This document shows positions 1 to 5,242 of a DNA stretch of 8,863 nucleotides, one piece after another (position 1 is the first letter of the stretch; every line of letters starts with the position of its first letter). Position numbers and translations under genes: made by a program. This stretch comes from JANNHP01 sp031404455. GTDB lineage: Bacteria; Planctomycetota; JAJSAM01; JAJVHW01. The stretch spans positions 1 through 8,863 of the forward strand of contig JANNHP010000103.1 of NCBI GenBank assembly GCA_031404455.1, written 5' to 3'. The notes under the pieces were generated by a model, which was not told the DNA's origin, searched no databases, and saw only the letters and a list, made by a program, of their open reading frames with translations.

Positions 1-3000
1 GTAGAGGTAGATCACCGGAGTGATGTACAGCGTGATGAACTGCGACACGACGAGTCCGCCGACGATCACGAGTCCGAGCGGCCGCCGCGACGCGCCGTCC
101 GCGCCGTAGCCGAGCGCGATCGGCAGGGCGCCGAAGACCGCGGCGAGCGTCGTCATGAGGATCGGGCGGAAGCGGTCCATGCTGGCGTCGTGGATCGCCG
201 CCTCCGCCGTCTCGCCCTTGGCGATGCGCTGGATCGCGAAGTCCACGATCATGATCCCGTTCTTCTTCACGATCCCCATCAGCATGAACATGCCGACGAA
301 CGCGTAGAGCGACGCCTGCTCGCCGAAGACCGCCAGCGTCGCGAGACCGCCGACGAGCGCCGTCGGCAGCGTCGAGAGCACCGTGATCGGGTGCAGGTAG
401 CTCTCGTAGAGGATCGCGAGGATCACGTACATCACGAACACCGCGAGCCCCATGAGCATCGTGAGGTCCGTCACCGTGTCCTCGAACGTCTTCGCCTCTC
501 CCTGGAGATCGCCGCGGAGCGTCTCCGGCAGCACGTCCCTGGCGGTCTTCTGGATGAACGCGGTCGCGTCGCCGAGCGCGAAGCCGGGCTTCAGGTTGAA
601 GAACAGCGTGACGCTCGTGAACTGGTTCAGGTGGTTGACCGCCTGCGGCCCGAGCGTCGGCTTCCACTCGACGAGCGTCGACAGCGGCACGAGCCTCGAG
701 CCGTCGTCCGAGCGGATGTAGAGCAGCGCGAGGTCGTCGGCGCTCTGGCGCGACTCGTCCTCGACCTCGAGGATGACCTGGTACTGGTCGGTCGGCTTCT
801 TGATGAGGTACTGGTAGTTCTGCGCGTACGAGGTGCGCAGGAGGTTCAGGATCCGCGTCTCGGAGACGCCGTAGATGCGCGCTTCTTCGCGCCGGATCCC
901 CACGTCGAGGTTCGGCGTGTTCGGGAAGTAGTCGGACGAGATCGTCGCGAACCCCTCGTACGGCCGGAGCTTCTCCATCAGCTTTCCCGCGACCTCGTAG
1001 ACCTGCGCCGGGTCGACGCCCGAGACCGCGTAGCCGTACTGGCCCTGGTTCGTGTTCACGGCGCCCGTGGTGATCTGCAGCACGGGCAGCGGCCGCATGA
1101 ACGCGAAGACGCCGGGGATCTGGTTGAGCCGGCCCATGAGGGCGCCGGCCGCCTGGTCGATCGGAGGACGCTGCCCCTGCGGCTTCAGGAACGTGAACGT
1201 GATGCCCTGGTTCGCCGCGATGAAGGCGCCGTTGCCCGTCATCGTGAAGTCGGTCACCACGTTCGGGTCCTCGTGCAGCGCGAGATCCACCCGGTCCTGG
1301 ATCGCCCGCATCTGCTCGGGCGAGCTGCCCTCCTTCGCGATGAACACGCCGAACACGGCGCCGCTGTCGCCGGGCGGGAGGAACGCCTTCGGCACGGTCA
1401 CGAAGAGCATCACGGTGCCCGCGACGCACCCTGCCCAGACGACGAGCGAGACCCAGCGGTGGCGCAGGAACCACGAGAGCGACGAGCCGTACGCCGCGAG
1501 CACCGGCCGCTCGACCGCGCCGAAGACCCTCTCCATCCAGGTCTTCTTGCTGCCCGGGCCGCGGTCCGAGAGGAGGCGCGCGGTCATCAGCGGGGTCAGC
1601 GTGAGCGACACGATGCCCGACGCGAAGATGGCGACGACGATCGTCACCGCGAACTCGCGGAAGATGCGGCCTACGAGGCCGGACATGAAGAGGAGCGGGA
1701 TGAAGACCGCCGCGAGCGAGATCGTCATCGAGAGGATCGTGAAGCTGATCTCCTTCGCGCTCTCGAACGTGGCGACGAGTGCCGTCTCGCCGCGCTCCAT
1801 GCGGCGCACGGTGTTCTCGAGGAACACGATGGCGTCGTCGACGAGGAACCCGATCGCGAGCGTCAGGGCCATCAGCGAGAGGTTGTCGAGGCTGTACTCG
1901 AAGGCGTTCATCACGATGAACGTCATGAGCAGGGACAGCGGCAGCGCGACGGCGGGGATCAGCGTGTCGGTCGCGCGTCCGAGGAAGACGAAGATGACGA
2001 CGACGACGAGCCCGAACGCGATCAGCAGCGTCACCTGCACGTCCTCGACGGAGTGGACGATGGAGAGCGAGCGGTCGTAGATCGGCACGACGCGGATCGA
2101 CCCCGGCAGCTCCGCCATGATCGTCGGCACGAGCGCCTTGACGTTCCTCGCCACCTCGACGGCGTTCGCGCCGGCCTGGCGGTTCACGGCGACGACGACG
2201 GTCGAGGAGGGGACCTCGTAGCCGCGGACCCAGAAGCGCATCGAGAGACGCTCGTCCTGGACCGAATCGACGACCGTCGCGATGTCGCGCAGGTAGATCG
2301 GCGAGCCGTCGCGCGTGGCGACGATGAGACTGCGATACGCGTCCGGGGTCTCGAGCTGTCCCTGCGGGCGCAGGAGCAAGGTCCCGCCCGGGCTGTCGAT
2401 CTGACCCGCGCCGATCGTGCTCGTGCCGCCCTTGATCGCGGCGGCGAGATCGTCCATCGAGATGCCGCGCGCCGCCATCGCCGACGGATCGGCCTTGATG
2501 CGGATGGCCGACTTCGTGCCGAACACGTTCACGCGGCTGACGCCGGAGACCAGGCTGATCCGCTGGCCGACCTGCGTCGAGGCGTAGTCGTAGAGCTGGC
2601 CCGGAGTCACCGAATCGCTCGTCATCGCCACGTAGAGGATCGGCTGGTCGTTCGGGTTCGACTTGCTGAACGACGGCGGCGACGGGAGGTCGGCGGGAAG
2701 GCTGCCGGTCGCCTGCGAGATCGCCGTCTGCACGTCGGTCGCCGCGGCGTCGATGCTCTTGTCGAGCGAGAACTGGAGCGTCAGCGACGCCTGTCCCTGC
2801 GTGCTCTTGCTGGTGATGAGCTCGAGGCCGTTGATCTGCATGAACTGGCGCTCGAGCGGAGTCGCGATCGTGGCGGCGACCGTCTCGGGGCTCGCACCCG
2901 GATAGCCGACCGTGACCAGGATGACCGGGTAGTCGACCTGCGGCAGGTCGTTGACCGGCAGACGCAGGTACGAGAGCACGCCGAAGAGCATGACGGACAG

Positions 3001-3054
3001 CGTGGCGACCGCCGTCATCACGGGGCGCCTGATGAAGGGTTCGGAGAGATTCAT
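1..3054 (-). CDS. RND efflux pump inner-membrane permease, MdtB/MuxB-like (C-terminus cut by window edge)
   Basis: Proton-driven inner-membrane transporter of the RND (HAE-1) family, which forms a trimer and passes substrates to a periplasmic adaptor and a TolC-type channel. The start is the ATG at 3054-3052 (MNLSEPFIRRPVMTAVATLS), with a GGGGAGGG ribosome site upstream. Visible protein is 1018 residues and ends in the last membrane helix (QFITLYITPVIYLY), so only about 10-30 residues are missing against the family length of about 1040. TM1 is near residues 13-31. The TM4 proton-relay pair is present as D406-D407 (GFLVDDAIVFLEN), and the TM10 lysine as K931 (GIVKKNGIMIVDFA), matching AcrB D407/D408/K940. 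The IPAVALPLSL and LTLAIGFLVDD wording is closer to MdtB/MdtC than to AcrB. It lies 88 bp downstream of its adaptor gene in the same orientation. Substrate cannot be read from sequence. The family call is very secure; the subfamily is likely. Confidence 0.96.
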   Translation of the reverse strand, partial: MNLSEPFIRRPVMTAVATLSVMLFGVLSYLRLPVNDLPQVDYPVILVTVGYPGASPETVAATIATPLERQFMQINGLELITSKSTQGQASLTLQFSLDKSIDAAATDVQTAISQATGSLPADLPSPPSFSKSNPNDQPILYVAMTSDSVTPGQLYDYASTQVGQRISLVSGVSRVNVFGTKSAIRIKADPSAMAARGISMDDLAAAIKGGTSTIGAGQIDSPGGTLLLRPQGQLETPDAYRSLIVATRDGSPIYLRDIATVVDSVQDERLSMRFWVRGYEVPSSTVVVAVNRQAGANAVEVARNVKALVPTIMAELPGSIRVVPIYDRSLSIVHSVEDVQVTLLIAFGLVVVVIFVFLGRATDTLIPAVALPLSLLMTFIVMNAFEYSLDNLSLMALTLAIGFLVDDAIVFLENTVRRMERGETALVATFESAKEISFTILSMTISLAAVFIPLLFMSGLVGRIFREFAVTIVVAIFASGIVSLTLTPLMTARLLSDRGPGSKKTWMERVFGAVERPVLAAYGSSLSWFLRHRWVSLVVWAGCVAGTVMLFVTVPKAFLPPGDSGAVFGVFIAKEGSSPEQMRAIQDRVDLALHEDPNVVTDFTMTGNGAFIAANQGITFTFLKPQGQRPPIDQAAGALMGRLNQIPGVFAFMRPLPVLQITTGAVNTNQGQYGYAVSGVDPAQVYEVAGKLMEKLRPYEGFATISSDYFPNTPNLDVGIRREEARIYGVSETRILNLLRTSYAQNYQYLIKKPTDQYQVILEVEDESRQSADDLALLYIRSDDGSRLVPLSTLVEWKPTLGPQAVNHLNQFTSVTLFFNLKPGFALGDATAFIQKTARDVLPETLRGDLQGEAKTFEDTVTDLTMLMGLAVFVMYVILAILYESYLHPITVLSTLPTALVGGLATLAVFGEQASLYAFVGMFMLMGIVKKNGIMIVDFAIQRIAKGETAEAAIHDASMDRFRPILMTTLAAVFGALPIALGYGADGASRRPLGLVIVGGLVVSQFITLYITPVIYLY

Positions 3055-3068
3055 GCCCCCATCCCTCC

Positions 3069-3090
3069 CCAGCCCGTCGGGCCGGGCTGG
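3069..3090 (-). other. Hairpin in the adaptor-permease spacer
   Basis: A perfect 8-bp inverted repeat, CCAGCCCG - 6 nt - CGGGCTGG, lies in the 88-bp gap between the adaptor stop codon and the permease start. On the minus-strand transcript it ends a few bases before the permease ribosome site (GGGGAGGG, about 9 nt before the ATG). No U-run follows, so it is not a classical terminator. It could stabilise processed mRNA ends or tune permease expression relative to the adaptor. The structure is seen; the role is inferred. Confidence 0.4.
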
Positions 3091-3142
3091 AACCGCGGGT
3101 GGGGCATCGACGGCTCCGCTGCGCGTCCGCGTCGCACGCCGG

Positions 3143-4411
3143 TCACTTCTTCGCCTCCGCGGCGGGCGCTGCCGCCATGGGTGCGGTCTCCTCGACGCGC
3201 ACCTTGCCGCCCGGGGTGACCGCGAGCTGACCGACGACGACCACGCGCTCGCCCGCCTTCACGCCGCTCGTCACGACGACGAACTCGCCCTGCCGCTGGC
3301 CGAGCGTGACGAACCGCATCTCCGCGGTGTCGTCGTCCTTGACGATGTACACGAACGTGCCCTTGCCGGAGAGCTGCGGCGCTCCCGCCGGCACGAGCAC
3401 GGCGGCGGGCAGCGGCTCGAGGATGAGGCGCACCCGGACGAACCGTCCCGGCCAGAAGTGATGGTCGGTGTTCGTCAGCGTGGCGCGCAGCGCCAGCGTG
3501 CCGCTGCCCTCGGCGATGTTGTTGTCGAGGAACGTCAGCGCGCCGGAGCGCGTCTCGTCGGCTGTCGCGTCGGGAAGCCGCGCCTCGACGCGCAGGACGC
3601 CCTTCGCCATGTTGCGCTGCACCGCGGTGACGTCGTTCTCCGGCACGGTGAAGTCCACGTACACGGGATCGATGCGCTCGATCATGACGAGCGGGGTCGC
3701 CATCGACGAGACGACGTTGCCGGCGTCGACGAGACGGTGTCCGGCGCGGCCGTCGATGGGCGAGCGGATCGTGCAGTACTCGACGTCGAGGCGCGCCATC
3801 GCGACGTCGGCTTCTGCCTTCTTCACGTCGGCCTCGGCCGCGGCGGCCTCCGGCTCCGCCTGCTCCACGTCGGCCTCGGCCTGCCCGACCTCGGCCTCCA
3901 TCATGTCGAACGTGCTCTTCTTCGTGTCGTAGTCCGCCTTCGAGACGGCCTTCGTCTCGACGAGTCCCTCCACGCGCACGAACTCGGCGCGGGCAAGATC
4001 GCGCGCGGCCTTCGCACGCAGGAGGGTCGCCGCCGGACGCAGCACCGCGGTCTTCGCGCGTGCGAGCGAGGCGCGTGCGCGGAGCAGCGACGCCTCGGCC
4101 GCGGCGAGCCGGGCCTCGAACGGGCGCGCGTCGAGCACGTAGAGCACGTCGCCCTTCTTCAGGTCGGCGCCGTCCTCGAAGCGCGTCTCCTCGACGCGGC
4201 CCTCGACCTGGGCCTTCACCCAGACCGTCTCCTTCGCCACGGCGCGGCCGATGGCGTCGATGTAGACGGCCACGTCACGTCCGGACGCGACCGCGGCTTC
4301 TACCGGCGCGGGTGGACGTTCGAAGTTCAGCGGAGCCGCGGCGGGCTTCGCGCAGGCCGCGAGCGCCGCGGCGAGGACCGCGAGGACGAGATGGCTCGGA
4401 CGATCGTTCAA
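3143..4411 (-). CDS. RND efflux periplasmic adaptor (membrane fusion protein), lipoprotein
   Basis: Links the RND permease to a TolC-type outer-membrane channel. I chose the TTG at 4411-4409 as start: a strong CCGGAGG lies 5 nt upstream, and the codon overlaps the stop of the preceding gene as TTGA. The alternative ATG at 4429 adds six residues (MSPEVA) and has no good ribosome site. From the TTG the protein has 422 residues, normal for MdtA/AcrA relatives. It begins with a short lipoprotein signal (LVLAVLAAALAAC, lipobox LAAC, Cys20). Then come the first half of the lipoyl domain (about 62-98), a long alpha-hairpin (about 99-212, Ala/Glu heptads), the second lipoyl half (CTIRSPIDGRAG, about 213-246), the beta-barrel (about 248-335), the membrane-proximal domain (about 337-410) and an Ala-rich tail. 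The hairpin tip RVEGLVETKAVSKADYD (R146, L150, S157) matches the AcrA-type RxxxLxxxxxxS TolC-contact motif. The hairpin looks two to three heptads longer than in AcrA. Confidence 0.95.
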   Translation of the reverse strand: MNDRPSHLVLAVLAAALAACAKPAAAPLNFERPPAPVEAAVASGRDVAVYIDAIGRAVAKETVWVKAQVEGRVEETRFEDGADLKKGDVLYVLDARPFEARLAAAEASLLRARASLARAKTAVLRPAATLLRAKAARDLARAEFVRVEGLVETKAVSKADYDTKKSTFDMMEAEVGQAEADVEQAEPEAAAAEADVKKAEADVAMARLDVEYCTIRSPIDGRAGHRLVDAGNVVSSMATPLVMIERIDPVYVDFTVPENDVTAVQRNMAKGVLRVEARLPDATADETRSGALTFLDNNIAEGSGTLALRATLTNTDHHFWPGRFVRVRLILEPLPAAVLVPAGAPQLSGKGTFVYIVKDDDTAEMRFVTLGQRQGEFVVVTSGVKAGERVVVVGQLAVTPGGKVRVEETAPMAAAPAAEAKK

Positions 4412-4641
4412 GGCAACCTCCGGAGACATGCTTTCTGGATCCGCGGATCGACGAGATCGGCGAAGCGCTCGCAGGCGGAGAAGTCGATGGCGAGGAGCGC
4501 GTCGCGTTCGACGGGAGTGAGGCGCTCGCCGCTCGCGACGAACTCGTCGAGCACGGCGGCGCGGTTCTCCTTGAAACGCCGCCGGAGCGCCTCGTCGGTC
4601 GCGAGCCGGCCGACGAGGATCTCCACGCTGCTCTGCGACAT
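4408..4641 (-). CDS. Small protein, Os_1348/Nif11-like NHLP clan (tentative), first gene of the efflux operon
   Basis: A 77-residue protein starting MSQSSVEILVGRLATDEALR at the ATG 4641-4639. An AGGAG at 4654-4650 sits 8 nt upstream, so I prefer this start over a longer in-frame ATG at 4821 whose extra 60 residues are low-quality and would run through the promoter. The layout is an N-terminal 'SVE..GRL.TDE.LRRRF' helix, then 'LTPVERDALLAID' and 'FADLVDPRIQKA', which resembles the Os_1348 family of the NHLP clan. Relatives in that clan include leader-like peptides of ribosomally made natural products and standalone small proteins of unknown role. It has Cys57 and Cys72, no signal peptide and no membrane segment, so it is probably cytoplasmic. 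Its TGA stop overlaps the TTG start of the adaptor gene, which implies translational coupling. It is a real gene with high likelihood; the family call is from memory of the pattern and is moderate. Function unknown. Confidence 0.8.
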   Translation of the reverse strand: MSQSSVEILVGRLATDEALRRRFKENRAAVLDEFVASGERLTPVERDALLAIDFSACERFADLVDPRIQKACLRRLP

Positions 4642-4680
4642 GACGGCGTCTCCTGCGAATCGATGGACGCCGGGCGTATC

Positions 4681-4695
4681 GCAGGGCGTGTGCCG
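4681..4695 (-). promoter_or_regulatory. Sigma-54 (-24/-12) promoter for the efflux operon
   Basis: On the minus strand the sequence reads CGGCACACGCCCTGC. It matches the RpoN consensus TGGCACG-N4-TTGC at GGCAC (-24 element) and TGC (-12 element), with the required GG-N10-GC spacing. Transcription would start about 12 nt downstream, near 4669, giving a leader of roughly 28 nt before the ATG at 4641, with the AGGAG ribosome site inside it. A sigma-54 activator gene lies immediately upstream on the same strand. The match is seen in the sequence; activity is inferred. Confidence 0.7.
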
Positions 4696-4770
4696 CGGAA
4701 CCACGATCACGGAATCGAGCGCGGCAGGCTCGAGATCGTCCGCAGGCGGCCGGTCGCAGGCGCGGACCGT

Positions 4771-4797
4771 CTGTACGATTCGGTGACAGGTGTACGG
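4771..4797. promoter_or_regulatory. Candidate enhancer (upstream activator) site for the sigma-54 promoter
   Basis: The plus strand holds the dyad CTGTACGATTCGGTGACAG (4771-4789: CTGT, 11 nt, ACAG), of the same general style as the NifA-type TGT-N10-ACA site. Overlapping it, TGTACG occurs twice (4772-4777 and 4791-4796), 19 bp apart. The centre lies about 100 bp upstream of the -12 element, the usual distance for sigma-54 enhancers. The Fis-type domain of the adjacent regulator is the likely binder. The arms are short, so chance is possible. Confidence 0.35.
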
Positions 4798-5019
4798 AAA
4801 GCCGTCATGGCGGGGGGACACCTTCGCCGTTCGCCGGGCCGATCGCCAGGGACGGCCGGGCTCGGAGCGGGAACCAGGGAGCGCGGCGACGTCGCGGCAC
4901 GGGGCGTGCGAATGGGTCTCCCGTCACACCGGGGGTTGCTTCCCCCAGCGTAAAGCCGAGTTCATCCCCCTCCCTTCCCATCCCTCTTCCCAAGAACCGG
5001 CTCTCCCCCGTGTGTGCGC

Positions 5020-5045
5020 GCGGCGCTCGCTTCGGCGGGCGCCGC
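5020..5045 (+). other. GC-rich stem capped by a UUCG tetraloop
   Basis: Positions 5020-5030 pair with 5035-5045 around the loop TTCG. This gives 11 pairs in plus-strand RNA, one of them a U-G wobble (5027/5038), closed by the very stable C(UUCG)G arrangement. On the minus strand the wobble becomes an A-C mismatch and the loop becomes CGAA, so plus-strand RNA would fold better. The structure is clear; a transcript is not shown. Confidence 0.5.
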
Positions 5046-5058
5046 TGCCATTTCCGGG

Positions 5059-5099
5059 CCAGGAGTCCGGCCGAGTAACGACCTCGGCCGGACTCCTGG
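5059..5099. repeat. Perfect 17-bp palindrome with 7-nt loop (REP/MITE-like)
   Basis: The arm CCAGGAGTCCGGCCGAG (5059-5075) is exactly mirrored at 5083-5099, with TAACGAC between. No T-run follows on either strand, so intrinsic termination is not supported, although it could protect or end the regulator transcript arriving from the right. Its core AGGAG-TCCGGCCGA recurs with a 4-nt insert in the palindrome at 5181-5242, suggesting that the two belong to one repeat family. Confidence 0.6.
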
Positions 5100-5180
5100 T
5101 TGAACGGCTTGAAGCTAGCACTTTGGCCTGAAGCACGCGGCGGACGACGATTGTGCCGCCGACGACGCCCGTCGCGATGT

Positions 5181-5242
5181 CTAGGAGCGTGTCCGGCCGA
5201 CGACGTCGCTTCGGCGTGCGCCCATCTCGGACACGCTCCTAG
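5181..5242. repeat. 15-bp inverted repeat enclosing 32 nt, overlapping the regulator's stop codon
   Basis: The arm CTAGGAGCGTGTCCG (5181-5195) is perfectly mirrored at 5228-5242. The interior has its own short stem (GCCGA 5196-5200 with TCGGC 5211-5215) around a CGACGTCG palindrome. The right arm contains the TAG stop (5241-5239) of the sigma-54 regulator, so the element ends exactly where that gene ends. No T-run follows. It could be a small non-autonomous element or REP-like unit inserted at the 3' end of the gene, or a transcript-stabilising structure. Confidence 0.6.

Larger units (their letters stand above)
4798..5238. other. Gene-free intergenic stretch rich in hairpins
   Basis: I see no convincing gene here. 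The open frames on both strands have Arg/Pro/Gly-rich low-complexity translations, lack good ribosome sites, and run across palindromes. The stretch contains a GGGGG-TTGCTT-CCCCC stem at 4931-4946, a pyrimidine tract at 4965-4991 (26 of 27 bases C or T), a UUCG-capped stem at 5020-5045, a 17-bp palindrome at 5059-5099 and a second palindrome at 5181-5242. No T-run follows any of the stems. It could be the 3' untranslated region of the regulator gene, a nest of small mobile repeats, or a structured RNA. Confidence 0.5.

Noticed and set aside
1992..2012. GAC-triplet run (short tandem repeat)
   Set aside because: It encodes a run of valines in a membrane helix of the permease and is explained by codon choice.
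190..3219. 1009-codon open frame on the plus strand, antisense to the RND permease
   Set aside because: Translation is Arg/Asp/His/Glu-rich with no domain pattern, as expected for the antisense of a GC-rich gene. The minus-strand protein is unambiguous.
4642..4821. Sixty-residue N-terminal extension of the small protein from the ATG at 4821
   Set aside because: It would run through the sigma-54 promoter and dyad, and the internal ATG at 4641 has a good AGGAG at correct spacing.
5059..5099. Intrinsic terminator for the regulator gene
   Set aside because: The stem is strong, but no T-run follows on either strand, so I list it as a repeat and not as a terminator.
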